Source of the DNA: Brevirhabdus pacifica
Lineage (GTDB): Bacteria > Pseudomonadota > Alphaproteobacteria > Rhodobacterales > Rhodobacteraceae
Reading direction: 5' to 3'
DNA length: 64,000 nt
Assembly (NCBI RefSeq): GCF_002797755.1
Contig: NZ_PGFI01000014.1
Location: 124,001-188,000, forward strand
Shown here: piece by piece, positions 46,223 to 54,387 of the stretch
Layout: each line of letters opens with the position of its first letter
How positions within the stretch are numbered: the stretch's first letter is position 1
Program-made: the position numbers and the translations under genes
Notes under the pieces: generated by a model
Seen by the model: only the letters and a program-made list of their open reading frames with translations
The model's database searches: none
What the model was told of the DNA's origin: nothing

Positions 46223-46606
46223 TTATCTAAATATTATAATCGTAGACTTGTTTACTTCTATGATTGATCTTTTGTCCGAGAATTTCTCTCTCTGGTAGTA
46301 ATCAAGTTCTATATATTTCAATGCAGCCGCCATGCGCGTCGAGGAGTTTGGTTTTTCGCATCGAAGGCGGACGATGCTCAATTTTCTAAATCTCGTTCGT
46401 TGACCGTCGGGTATTCGAGGTGCAATTTTTTTGAAATCTTTATCATGGCTAATTAAGGTTGCCTCGTTATGCTCTGATACGGTTGCAACTACCGCATCAG
46501 GAGCGCCTTCGCCAGTTACATCCCTAGTCCAGACAACGGTATGGCTCGCGTCTGTCAGAATTCTTTCGACACTGGCTGGGACGTTTTCGTCTAGATAAAA
46601 TAGCAT
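46223..46606 (-). CDS. DUF5615 PIN-like protein, probable toxin
   Basis: A 127-residue protein starting MLFYLDENVPASVERILTDA, with an acidic LDEN motif, DVTGEGAPDAVV and ATLISHDKDFKK, the conserved acids of the DUF5615 branch of PIN-like nucleases. These are usually encoded behind a DUF433 protein, as here, in toxin-antitoxin pairs. Codon use is AT-rich and unlike the neighbours. The C-terminus from about residue 75 is lysine-rich and less like the family. Its ATG follows the upstream stop by 4 nt. RNase activity is inferred from the fold only. Confidence 0.8.
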   Translation of the reverse strand: MLFYLDENVPASVERILTDASHTVVWTRDVTGEGAPDAVVATVSEHNEATLISHDKDFKKIAPRIPDGQRTRFRKLSIVRLRCEKPNSSTRMAAALKYIELDYYQREKFSDKRSIIEVNKSTIIIFR

Positions 46607-46610
46607 AAAA

Positions 46611-47252
46611 TTAGGCGGCCCTCAGTCCGAGCCAGCGAGTAGCGGCTTTAATGTCCTCCGGTTTGAGGGTTGGGTAGTCTCTTAGAACGTCGTCCTCTCC
46701 TAGACCGGCGTCAAAGTATTCTTTCACGGTTTCTATCGGTATGCGCGTGCCTTCAAATACTTCCGATTTTCGCGCAACAGGAGTCCTTTTAGACCTTTTC
46801 CCCACGGCTGACTGCGGCCTTATTCCCATTTTCTGTGCGTCTTGCTTCACACTGGCGAACACCCTGGGAATGGGGATGTGAGGTAGGGTTTCTTCATCCG
46901 TTTCAGAGTTCACAAAAGTTCCCCGCTCATTTTTAAAATATACGCGCTTTTTGTTAACGAAAATTTCTTCTTCAGCCCAAGCGGACTGCTCAAGTTGAAA
47001 TTTGTCTCGGACTCTACGAAGATGTTGTAGCGAAACATCGTGCTGGTGGCGCAGCTCGCCTAGTACGCGCAGGGCGACGATGTCTTCGATCGTGTAAAGG
47101 CGACTGAAAGCAACGCGTCTATCTTCATAGGCAAGCGAAGGTTCGAAAAACTTTGTGCGGTCCCAATAGCGAAGTTGCCCCAGGCTGATGCGCGCCAGTC
47201 TAGCTGTCTGTTCGTCAGTATAAACTTTGGGGATACGAGAGACATTCGACAT
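46611..47252 (-). CDS. MerR-type HTH/DUF433 protein, probable antitoxin and repressor
   Basis: A 213-residue protein. The N-terminus YTDEQTARLARISLGQLRYW is a MerR-like winged helix, with YTIEDIVALRVLGELR continuing the fold. The C-terminal third, FEGTRIPIETVKEYFDAGLG plus YPTLKPEDIKAATRW, is DUF433, the HTH-like antitoxin domain that pairs with DUF5615 proteins. Together they suggest an antitoxin that also represses its own promoter. ATG at 47252 starts the conserved N-terminus; ATG at 47291 is an alternative, neither with a strong ribosome site. Base composition is clearly foreign. Confidence 0.82.
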   Translation of the reverse strand: MSNVSRIPKVYTDEQTARLARISLGQLRYWDRTKFFEPSLAYEDRRVAFSRLYTIEDIVALRVLGELRHQHDVSLQHLRRVRDKFQLEQSAWAEEEIFVNKKRVYFKNERGTFVNSETDEETLPHIPIPRVFASVKQDAQKMGIRPQSAVGKRSKRTPVARKSEVFEGTRIPIETVKEYFDAGLGEDDVLRDYPTLKPEDIKAATRWLGLRAA

Positions 47253-47339
47253 CACAAAATCTCGATTTAGGTAGAATGAAGATAGGGGCATTCGTCGAGC
47301 TAAACAAGTGTGACGTCATTTGGAGTTACTAGCTGGGCA

Positions 47340-47396
47340 GCGCCCGAACCGCCCCCACGGGGCGGGCGCTTCTCGCCCACCCCTCGGTTCGGGCGC
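47340..47396. repeat. 12-bp perfect inverted repeat bordering the AT-rich islet
   Basis: GCGCCCGAACCG (47340-47351) and CGGTTCGGGCGC (47385-47396) form a perfect 12-bp stem around 33 nt, inside which GGGCG and CGCCC can form a second short hairpin. It lies exactly where base composition returns to GC-rich, between the antitoxin promoter and the entericidin-like gene. No U-tract follows on either strand, so a simple terminator is unlikely. Confidence 0.55.
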
Positions 47397-47443
47397 GGCT
47401 CTTTGGCTGTTGTCGGGGGAAGTGGGGACGGGCCCGTGGCCCT

Positions 47444-47569
47444 TTAGACGGCGCGCTGGATGACGCGGCCGGTTTTTTCCACGTCCTGGCCGATGCCGTT
47501 CAGCGTGGCGCAGCCCGACAGGGCGACAAGCCCGGCGAGGGCGATCAGGCGAAGGGTGGTGCGGGTCAT
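47444..47569 (-). CDS. Entericidin A/B family lipoprotein
   Basis: A 41-residue lipoprotein: MTRTTLRLIALAGLVALSGC is the signal with lipobox LSGC (C20), followed by ATLNGIGQDVEKTGRVIQRA, the compact entericidin pattern. Entericidins are small cell-envelope lipoproteins, some acting as toxin-antidote pairs in stationary phase; function of single copies is unclear. I chose ATG at 47569 because the longer frame adds a non-signal N-terminus. Confidence 0.85.
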   Translation of the reverse strand: MTRTTLRLIALAGLVALSGCATLNGIGQDVEKTGRVIQRAV

Positions 47570-47682
47570 GGGCGGTGGTCTCCGTCGGGTTGGGTCGTCA
47601 GACTGAATGGCCCAAACCGGGGGCCGGGGCAAGAGGCTGGGTGCCGCGTCTCGACGCCCTCCAAGGTGCCCTTGGTTGCGTC

Positions 47683-48456
47683 TCAGCCAAGGAACACCCG
47701 CACGGCGGCCTCGAACTCGCGCGGTTTCTCGGCGTGCAGCCAGTGGCCCGCGCCGGGGATCTTGGCGAATTGCGCGGCGGGGAACAGCGCCTTGATCGCG
47801 GGGCGATGCTCGGGGCGGACATAGTCGCTTTCGGCCCCTGACAGGAACAGGGTGGGGCCGTCGAACCGCCCCTCGGGATTGGTCCAGCCGACGGTCTGCT
47901 GCATCCAGCGGTCCAGCGCATCGAGGTTCAGCCGCCAGCAGCCTTCGCGCGGATCATAGGATTGCAGCAGGAAGGCGCGGACCTGAGGGTCGTCCACATG
48001 GGCCGCAAGCTGGGCGTCGGCCTCGGGCCGGGTGGTGGCGCGGGCGGGATCCACGGCGCGCATCGCCTCGATCAGGTGACGCTGGCTGTGCCCATAGGCG
48101 GCGGGAGCGATGTCGGCCACGATCAGGCGGCGGATCAGGGCGGGCTGAGCCAGCGCCAGCGTCATCGCGGCCTTGCCCCCCATCGAGTGGCCCAGCAGGT
48201 CCACGGGCGCGCCGTGATCGGCGATCACCTGCGCCAGATCCTCGGCCATGGCGTCATAGCTGTGCGGCTCGGACCACGGGCTGCGGCCATGGTTGCGCAT
48301 GTCCACCGCCAGCACCTCGCGGCTGTCGGCCAGCCGCTTGGCGATCACGCCCCAGTTGCGGGCCGAGCCGAAAAGCCCGTGGGCGATCAGAAGGGCGGGT
48401 TGGCCGGGGTTGGATTGATCGGGGGCAGGGTCGCCGTGGCGCAGGATATTGAGCAT
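47683..48456 (-). CDS. Alpha/beta fold hydrolase (YbfF-like esterase)
   Basis: A 257-residue cytosolic hydrolase. The nucleophile is in LLGHSMGGKAAMTLAL, the oxyanion region in LLIAHGLFGSARNWG, an acid probably in LFLSGAESDYV and the final histidine in IPGAGHWLHAEKP. VDMRNHGRSPWSE matches the YbfF esterase group, which acts on short acyl esters or acyl-CoA. ATG at 48456 is preferred to TTG at 48462. The gene stands alone downstream of glyA on the same strand. Confidence 0.9.
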   Translation of the reverse strand: MLNILRHGDPAPDQSNPGQPALLIAHGLFGSARNWGVIAKRLADSREVLAVDMRNHGRSPWSEPHSYDAMAEDLAQVIADHGAPVDLLGHSMGGKAAMTLALAQPALIRRLIVADIAPAAYGHSQRHLIEAMRAVDPARATTRPEADAQLAAHVDDPQVRAFLLQSYDPREGCWRLNLDALDRWMQQTVGWTNPEGRFDGPTLFLSGAESDYVRPEHRPAIKALFPAAQFAKIPGAGHWLHAEKPREFEAAVRVFLG

Positions 48457-48530
48457 GGGCAAAGATCTAGATCAGCCGGGCGCGAAGGGGAAGGGCGCTG
48501 GCAGGGCACGGCGCCCATGGGGCGGGGCGC

Positions 48531-48562
48531 AAACGCAAAGGGGCGGCCCCGAGGCCGCCCCT
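48531..48562 (-). terminator. Intrinsic terminator of glyA
   Basis: On the minus strand GGGGCGGCC (48561-48553), loop TCGG, GGCCGCCCC (48548-48540) is followed by TTTGCGTTTG. It lies 27 nt past the glyA stop. Confidence 0.75.
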
Positions 48563-48588
48563 GCGAAAGACAGTGACCGGTGGGCCGA

Positions 48589-49875
48589 TCAGTCGCGGTA
48601 GATCGGGAAGCGTGCGCACATCTCCAGCACGCCGCGGCGGACGCGCTCCTCGGTCTCGACATTGCCGGCCGAGCCGTTGGCGGCCAGTCCGTCGACAACC
48701 TCGATGATCCAGTCGGCGATCTGGCGGAACTCGTCCTCGCCAAAGCCACGGGTGGTGCCGGCGGGGGAACCCAGGCGGATGCCCGAGGTCACGGTCGGCT
48801 TCTCGGGGTCGAAGGGCACGCCGTTCTTGTTGCAGGTTATGTTGGCGCGGCCCAAGGCCTCCTCGGTGGTGTTGCCCTTGACGCCCTTGGGACGCAGGTC
48901 GACCAGCAGAAGGTGGCTGTCGGTGCCGTGGGTGATGGTGTCGAGCCCGCCCTTGATCAGCTGGTCCGAAAGGGCCTGGGCGTTCTTCACGACCTGGCGG
49001 ATGTAATCCTTGAACTCGGGGCGCAGGGCCTCGCCGAAGGCCACGGCCTTGCCGGCGATCACATGCATCAGCGGACCGCCCTGGATACCGGGGAAGATGG
49101 CCGAGTTGACCTTTTTGGCGATGGCCTCGTCATCGGTCAGGATCATGCCGCCACGGGGGCCGCGCAGGGTCTTGTGGGTGGTGGTGGTGGCCACATGGGC
49201 ATGGGGGAAGGGCGAGGGGTATTCGCCGGCCGCCACCAGCCCCGCGAAATGGGCCATGTCCACCAGCAGGATGGCGCCCACCCGGTCGGCGGCGGCGCGC
49301 ATGCGGGCGAAATCGATGATGCGCGGGATGGCCGAGCCGCCGGCGATGATCATCTGCGGCTTGTGCTCGTCCGCCAGACGGTCGATCTGGTCGTAGTCGA
49401 TCTGGTGATCTTCCTCGCGCACGCCGTACTGGACCGCGTTGAACCACTTGCCGGACTGGTTGGGGGCGGCGCCGTGGGTCAGGTGGCCGCCGGCATCCAG
49501 CGACATGCCCAGGATGGTGTCGCCGGGTTTCAGCAGGGCCTGGAACACGCCCTGGTTGGCCTGGCTGCCCGAGTTGGGCTGAACGTTGACGAAACCGCAG
49601 CCGAAAAGCTGCTTGGCGCGGTCGATGGCGAGGTTCTCGACCACGTCCACGAACTCGCAGCCACCGTAGTAGCGCCGGCCCGGATAGCCCTCGGCGTATT
49701 TGTTGGTCAGGACGGATCCCTGGGCCTCCATCACCGCTTTCGAGACGATGTTCTCGGACGCGATCAGCTCGATCTCGTCCCGCTGCCGGCCGAGTTCGTT
49801 GCGGATGGCGCCGAAGATGTCGGCGTCTCGAGTCTTGAGGGACTCGGTGAAGAAAGCGTCGCGGGTTGCAGTCAT
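48589..49875 (-). CDS. glyA: Serine hydroxymethyltransferase
   Basis: GlyA converts serine and tetrahydrofolate to glycine and methylene-tetrahydrofolate with PLP. The 428-residue enzyme shows [37 protein letters not shown], the PLP lysine in [14 protein letters not shown] and [20 protein letters not shown] lies 8 nt before the ATG. It has its own terminator. The 199-bp region shared with the divergent nadK contains no riboswitch I recognise. Confidence 0.98.
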   Translation of the reverse strand: MTATRDAFFTESLKTRDADIFGAIRNELGRQRDEIELIASENIVSKAVMEAQGSVLTNKYAEGYPGRRYYGGCEFVDVVENLAIDRAKQLFGCGFVNVQPNSGSQANQGVFQALLKPGDTILGMSLDAGGHLTHGAAPNQSGKWFNAVQYGVREEDHQIDYDQIDRLADEHKPQMIIAGGSAIPRIIDFARMRAAADRVGAILLVDMAHFAGLVAAGEYPSPFPHAHVATTTTHKTLRGPRGGMILTDDEAIAKKVNSAIFPGIQGGPLMHVIAGKAVAFGEALRPEFKDYIRQVVKNAQALSDQLIKGGLDTITHGTDSHLLLVDLRPKGVKGNTTEEALGRANITCNKNGVPFDPEKPTVTSGIRLGSPAGTTRGFGEDEFRQIADWIIEVVDGLAANGSAGNVETEERVRRGVLEMCARFPIYRD

Positions 49876-50074
49876 TGACAGGGCTCCGTGGGTATTGACG
49901 TCGTCAGAGGCTTACCCGATGTGAAGCGACCCGGAAAGTCCGTTATCGCCGCAGTTCCACTCGGGCCCGAAGCGAGTTCACCGGCCCCGGCGCGCAGCCG
50001 CCCCATGCAGAATGCCGGTTGCGTTTCATGCCCTTGGCGGGGATGCTCCGGGCGACAGGAAAGGTCATGCACCG

Positions 50075-50836
50075 ATGGCACTCAAGATCGCATTCCAGGC
50101 CAGTGAAAGCCCTGAGGCCCGGCAGGCCTTCGACCGGCTGACCGCGCGCTATGGCAACATGCCCCCCGAGGATGCCAACGTGATCGTGGCCCTTGGCGGC
50201 GATGGCTTCATGCTTCAGACGCTCCACGGCTCCCGCTCGCTAGGCTTGCCCACTTACGGGATGAATTGCGGCACCATCGGGTTCCTGATGAACGAGTATT
50301 CCGAGGAGGCCCTGAACGAGCGTCTTCTGGCCGCCGAACAGGAGGTCATCAACCCCCTGGCCATGACCGCCACCACCGCCGACGGCCAGATCGTCGAGGC
50401 GCTGGCGGTCAACGAGGTGTCGCTGCTGCGCGCCGGTCCGCAGGCGGCCAAGCTGCGGATCACAGTGGACGGCAAGGAACGCCTGTCCGAGCTGGTCTGC
50501 GACGGGGCGCTGGTCTGCACGCCGGCGGGTTCGACCGCCTACAACTACTCGGCGCACGGGCCGATCCTGCCCATCGGCTCGGACGTGCTGGCGCTGACGG
50601 CGATGTCGGCCTTTCGGCCCCGGCGCTGGCGGGGGGCGCTGCTGCCCAAGACCGCAAAGGTCCGCTTCGACGTGCTGGAGCATGAGAAGCGCCCGGTGAT
50701 GGCCGATGCCGACAGCCGCTCGGTGCGCAACGTGGTCCGGGTGGATATCGAAAGCGAACCGACCGTCGCCCACCGCATCCTCTTCGATCCCGGGCACGGG
50801 CTGGAAGAGCGGCTGATCCAGGAACAGTTCACCTGA
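50075..50836 (+). CDS. nadK: NAD kinase
   Basis: NadK phosphorylates NAD to NADP. The 253-residue protein has the diphosphate motif [15 protein letters not shown], the [12 protein letters not shown] segment, [20 protein letters not shown] and PLP-less glycine loop typical of the short alphaproteobacterial form. ATG at 50075 is supported by AGGAAAGG upstream; an earlier ATG at 50012 adds a non-homologous tail. It is divergent from glyA. Confidence 0.94.
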   Translation: MALKIAFQASESPEARQAFDRLTARYGNMPPEDANVIVALGGDGFMLQTLHGSRSLGLPTYGMNCGTIGFLMNEYSEEALNERLLAAEQEVINPLAMTATTADGQIVEALAVNEVSLLRAGPQAAKLRITVDGKERLSELVCDGALVCTPAGSTAYNYSAHGPILPIGSDVLALTAMSAFRPRRWRGALLPKTAKVRFDVLEHEKRPVMADADSRSVRNVVRVDIESEPTVAHRILFDPGHGLEERLIQEQFT

Positions 50837-50918
50837 GAACGTGAGGACCCTGAGGGTCGCGGCGGGGGAGGCGGAAGGCGCCGGTCCACAGGATACCAGG
50901 GTCCGGGCGCGCGCACGC

Positions 50919-52412
50919 TCAGGAGCGCGCGAGATCCTCGCCCAAACCGTCGCCGTCCTCGTCGTCATGTGGGGTGGCCATAGACCCTGACCCGTCCGTG
51001 TCCGCAGTAGGTCCGTCCTGCCAAGCCTCGCGCTTGCGATAGAGGGTCGAAGGCGCAACGCCCAGGATCCGCGCCGCCCGCGGCAGCGACCCGTTGGTCT
51101 GGCGGATCGTCTCCTCGATCACGTAGCGCTCGATCTCGGCCAGGGTGCGGCCGACCAGCCCCTCGTAGCCGCCACCATCGGGCACGTCGCCCGCGTCGGG
51201 GGAAGAGGCCTTGAGTTCGGGCGGCAGCATCGCGGCGGTCACCAGCGGGCCGGGGTTCAAAAGAACCACCCGGCGCAGCACGTTCTTCATCTGGCGGATG
51301 TTTCCAGGCCAGTGGCAGGTCTTCATGACCTCCATGGCGTCGGGGGCGAACCCCTCCATGTCGCAATCCTCCTCGCGGCAGCATTCCTCGAGCAGGGTCT
51401 CGGCGATGGCCTCGATGTCTTCCTTGCGTTCGCGCAGGGGCGGCACACGGAAGGGGATCACGTAGAGGAAATAAAACAGGTCGTCCTGCAGTCGGTTGGG
51501 CTTCTCGATCTCCATCGGGTTGAAGCTGCAGGTGGCGATCAGGCGAAGGTTGACCTTCACCGGGCGCGACTTGCCCGGCGGAATGACGGTCGAGGTTTGC
51601 AGGAAGCGCAGCAGGATGGCCTGCGCCTCGGGGTCGAGGGCGCCGACATCGCGCAGCAGCAACGTGCCGCCATCGGCGCGCAGGGCCGCGCCCTGGCGTG
51701 CCGGGGAGCCATCGGCGTCTCCATGGCCGTAGAGCTCGGACTCGAGCTGCAGGGCGGTGGCCGAGGCGCAGTTCACCTCGACGAAGGGCAGGTGCGCGCG
51801 GGGGGACATGGCGTGGATGCTCAGCGCGATCGAACGCCGCCCCGTGCCGCTTTCGCCACTGAGGAAGACAGTCGCCTTGGACCGGCTGACGGCGCGCGCC
51901 TCCTCAAGAAGCTGGCGCATGGCGGCCGAGCGGGCGCCGCCCAGGCTGATCGGGGACTGAAGCGCGTCGACCCCTTCTTCCTTCGCGGGACCGACGGCGG
52001 CGGCATCGGCAACGGCCGTGCTCAGCCGGACCTCGTCCAGGGGCTTGACCAGAAACTCGTGGGCACCGCTGCGCATCGCCTCGACCGCCAGCTTGATCGA
52101 CCCGTCGGCGGTGATGACCACGATCCGCGTATCGGGCGCTTCGGCCAAAAAGCTGCGCATCACCTCCATGCCGCTGCCGTCGGGCAGCATCAGGTCCAGC
52201 ACCACGACCAGCGGCGCGTGGCGGCGGAACTGCTTGAGGGCGGCGGCGGCTGTGTCGGCCGTCTCGACGTGCCAACCCGCCCGCTCGAGGATCCGGGCGT
52301 AGATCATCTGAAGCGAGGCGGTATCCTCGACCACCAGTACGACAGGCGGCGGGGGCTCGCTGCCCCGGTGCCGGCCCGGTGCGGCGTCGGCGGCCGTATC
52401 GTCGCTTGTCAT
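50919..52412 (-). CDS. NtrC-family response regulator with degenerate AAA+ domain
   Basis: A 497-residue regulator: receiver domain (acid pair E29-D30, phosphoacceptor D73, T101, K123), AAA+ domain (about 155-395) and Fis-type HTH (about 425-462, PRAARILGVAPSTLYRKR). The receiver and HTH look intact, but the ATPase does not: Walker A GESGTGRRS has R192 for lysine, Walker B reads LLLRDVG (R254-D255 for Asp-Glu), the GAFTGA loop is replaced by GHGDADGSPARQGA, and the FYRLN arginine finger is FYFLY. It should neither hydrolyse ATP normally nor engage sigma-54, so it probably works as a DNA-binding switch with sigma-70-type polymerase. Cysteines cluster at 344, 345, 350 and 366. Its ATG overlaps the kinase stop. 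Confidence 0.88.
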   Translation of the reverse strand: MTSDDTAADAAPGRHRGSEPPPPVVLVVEDTASLQMIYARILERAGWHVETADTAAAALKQFRRHAPLVVVLDLMLPDGSGMEVMRSFLAEAPDTRIVVITADGSIKLAVEAMRSGAHEFLVKPLDEVRLSTAVADAAAVGPAKEEGVDALQSPISLGGARSAAMRQLLEEARAVSRSKATVFLSGESGTGRRSIALSIHAMSPRAHLPFVEVNCASATALQLESELYGHGDADGSPARQGAALRADGGTLLLRDVGALDPEAQAILLRFLQTSTVIPPGKSRPVKVNLRLIATCSFNPMEIEKPNRLQDDLFYFLYVIPFRVPPLRERKEDIEAIAETLLEECCREEDCDMEGFAPDAMEVMKTCHWPGNIRQMKNVLRRVVLLNPGPLVTAAMLPPELKASSPDAGDVPDGGGYEGLVGRTLAEIERYVIEETIRQTNGSLPRAARILGVAPSTLYRKREAWQDGPTADTDGSGSMATPHDDEDGDGLGEDLARS

Positions 52413-54220
52413 GTGGTGCGGCCTCCGGCGTTGGAGCGTCGGGGCGGCTTCAGGTCACCGGGGGGCACGTGGCCAGCCTGGGGGCCGGCGGGCGTGACAG
52501 GCCCGGGAACCGGAGAGAGGAGCCGATCGCCCCCGGCCGGCGGGCCGGCATGGGTGCGGATGCCTTCGGCCGGGGTGCCGAAGGTCTGAACCGCCGGGGC
52601 GGGCGCCTCGGCCTCGGCATCCGGATCAGCAGCGGCGGCCGGGGCCGGACCCGCGAACTTGCAGGGCAGCGGCAGCTCCGAAAGGGGCAGGCGGGCCGCC
52701 CGCTGGGCCAGCGGCTCATCCCGGGCCGCGTCCAGCAGCATGGGCTTCAGCCGCTCCAGCAGCTCCAGCGCCTTTCCACGAAGGGCCTCGACCTGCTCCA
52801 TGTCGTTGTCATGGGCGGCCAGGTTCAGCTTCTGCGCGGTGTCCTGAAGGCAGGTGGCCCCGATGGCGCCGGCAAGGGCGATCAGGTTGTGGGTCATGGC
52901 GCGGATCTCGGCCTGCATCGTCTCGCCCGCGGCGGCGCGCAACCGGTCCCCGGTGACGGTCAGGTCCTGGGTCAGCCGATCCAGAAGCTCGCCTTGCGTT
53001 CCGCGCCCGGCGATGGCCATCAGCTCGTCGAACTGGCGCCGGTCCAGCATGTCGCCCCCAAGGGGCAACTCCGGCTTGGGGGCGGGCTGATTCCGCGCCC
53101 GGTCGTAGAAGGCGATGATCGCCTCGCCAAAGGCATCGGTGCGGGTGATCGGCTTGGAAATGATGCCATCGGCACCGGCGGCGTGGATCGCCTCGCGGTT
53201 GGCATTCAGCACGAAGGCGGTCATGGCGATGATCGGCATGTCGTTCAGCGGGGCCGGCATGCGCCGCACGGTCTTGAGGACATCCAGCCCGCTCATCCGC
53301 GGCATTTCGATATCCAGCAGCATCACGTCGAAGCTCTCGCGTTGCAGCCAGTTCACCGCCTCGACCCCGTCCGACGCGATCTCGATCTCGGCGCCCATGC
53401 TGCCCAGCATCTGCGAGACGACAAGCTGCAGGGTGGGGTTGTCCTCGGCCACCAGCACCTTGAGGTGGCTGAGGTCGGGAATGCCGCTGTCGCGGGCGAT
53501 GTTCGGCAGTTGCCAGGCGTTCGCCGGCAGGTCCAGCTGCACGCAGGAGCCGCCCTCGCTGCGGTTGTGGACGGACAGCTTGCCGCCCAGACGATGCGCC
53601 AGCTCGTAGGAGATGAAAAGCCCCAAGCCAGTGCCCGGTTCGGTCGCGTGCTGGGGCCGTCCGTCGGGCAGGAACAGCCGCTCCAGAGCCTCGTCCGAGA
53701 AGCCGGGCCCGTCGTCGAGCACCGAAAAGCGTAGCGTGTTGCGGTTCACGACGGAGGCGCGAAAGGTCACGTCGCCCCGGCGGGCGAATTTCATCGCGTT
53801 CGACAGCGCGTTGGTCAGCACCCGGTCCAGCGCGATGCGGTCGGTCGAGATCACCTGCGGCAGATCGGGTGCGATATCCTGGACGAAGTTCAGGTGCCGC
53901 TGCTGGGCGTGGCCCGACCAGCGCAGGTCCAGCGCGGTCAGGAAGCGTTCGAGGTTGAGGTTGGAGCGGTTGGCGGAATTGGGCGCGACCCGCCCGGGGG
54001 GCGAGGAAAGCTCGTCCTCCAGGATGCGGGCAAGCTGCTCGGCCGATGTGCGGATACGTTCAAGTTGGACCAGCGTCGGCTGGTCAAGCTGCTGGTGATC
54101 GATCAGGCGCAGGCCGCCCACGATGTCGCTGACCGCGGAACGTAGGTCGTGGTTCAGAATGGCAAGGCGGTCGGCGTCCTGCGCGGGGCCGTCGGAATAA
54201 GTTGGTTCAGAATTGCTCAC
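52409..54220 (-). CDS. Soluble hybrid histidine kinase with receiver and HPt domains
   Basis: About 603 residues from a GTG at 54220. Domains in order: HisKA with phospho-acceptor H24 (LAILNHDLRSAVSDI), HATPase (NALSNAMKF, DDGPGFS, GTGLGLFIS), receiver (AEDN, phosphoacceptor D303 in MLLDIEMPRMSG, KPI), HPt with H444 in MTHNLIALAGAIGA, then a proline/alanine-rich tail of about 100 residues. No membrane segment or input domain is present, so the signal must be internal or brought by a partner. Its stop overlaps the NtrC-type regulator start, so a four-step relay to that regulator is likely. The start is uncertain: ATG at 54262 is an alternative, and neither has a good ribosome site. Confidence 0.87.
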   Translation of the reverse strand: MSNSEPTYSDGPAQDADRLAILNHDLRSAVSDIVGGLRLIDHQQLDQPTLVQLERIRTSAEQLARILEDELSSPPGRVAPNSANRSNLNLERFLTALDLRWSGHAQQRHLNFVQDIAPDLPQVISTDRIALDRVLTNALSNAMKFARRGDVTFRASVVNRNTLRFSVLDDGPGFSDEALERLFLPDGRPQHATEPGTGLGLFISYELAHRLGGKLSVHNRSEGGSCVQLDLPANAWQLPNIARDSGIPDLSHLKVLVAEDNPTLQLVVSQMLGSMGAEIEIASDGVEAVNWLQRESFDVMLLDIEMPRMSGLDVLKTVRRMPAPLNDMPIIAMTAFVLNANREAIHAAGADGIISKPITRTDAFGEAIIAFYDRARNQPAPKPELPLGGDMLDRRQFDELMAIAGRGTQGELLDRLTQDLTVTGDRLRAAAGETMQAEIRAMTHNLIALAGAIGATCLQDTAQKLNLAAHDNDMEQVEALRGKALELLERLKPMLLDAARDEPLAQRAARLPLSELPLPCKFAGPAPAAAADPDAEAEAPAPAVQTFGTPAEGIRTHAGPPAGGDRLLSPVPGPVTPAGPQAGHVPPGDLKPPRRSNAGGRTT

Positions 54221-54315
54221 AGAGGACCACCGTGAATGCGTTAATGCCTGAAAACAAAGCATCTCAAAATATGCATATAATACTACTTCGCTTCGCGGAT
54301 GAAGGGAAATAGTGC

Positions 54316-54340
54316 GCTCGCATACCCGCAGTATGCGAGC
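54316..54340. promoter_or_regulatory. 10-bp perfect inverted repeat between prpE and the kinase gene
   Basis: GCTCGCATAC (54316-54325), spacer CCGCA, GTATGCGAGC (54331-54340). It lies about 100 bp before the kinase start, next to an AT-rich stretch (54250-54300) that likely holds its promoter, and 48 bp past the prpE stop. No U-tract follows on the minus strand, so an operator is as likely as a weak terminator. Confidence 0.5.
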
Positions 54341-54387
54341 AAGGTATTGATAGGGCAAGGAAATTCGGCCTCAATGGGCCTCATCAC

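Larger units (their letters stand above)
46160..47335. mobile_element. AT-rich acquired islet carrying a toxin-antitoxin pair
   Basis: Composition drops sharply here: counted lines are 23% GC (46201-46260), 32% (46261-46320) and 48% (46681-46740), against roughly two-thirds GC in the flanks. The only genes are the HTH-DUF433 and DUF5615 pair. No integrase, transposase, target duplication or tRNA border is visible, so the mechanism of arrival is unknown. The borders are approximate. Confidence 0.7.

Noticed and set aside
47311-47318. TGACGTCA palindrome upstream of the antitoxin as its operator
   Set aside because: An 8-bp palindrome alone is expected by chance at this scale; kept only as a note.
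49876-50074. Possible glycine or SAM riboswitch in front of glyA
   Set aside because: I could not find the conserved core of either class in this leader.
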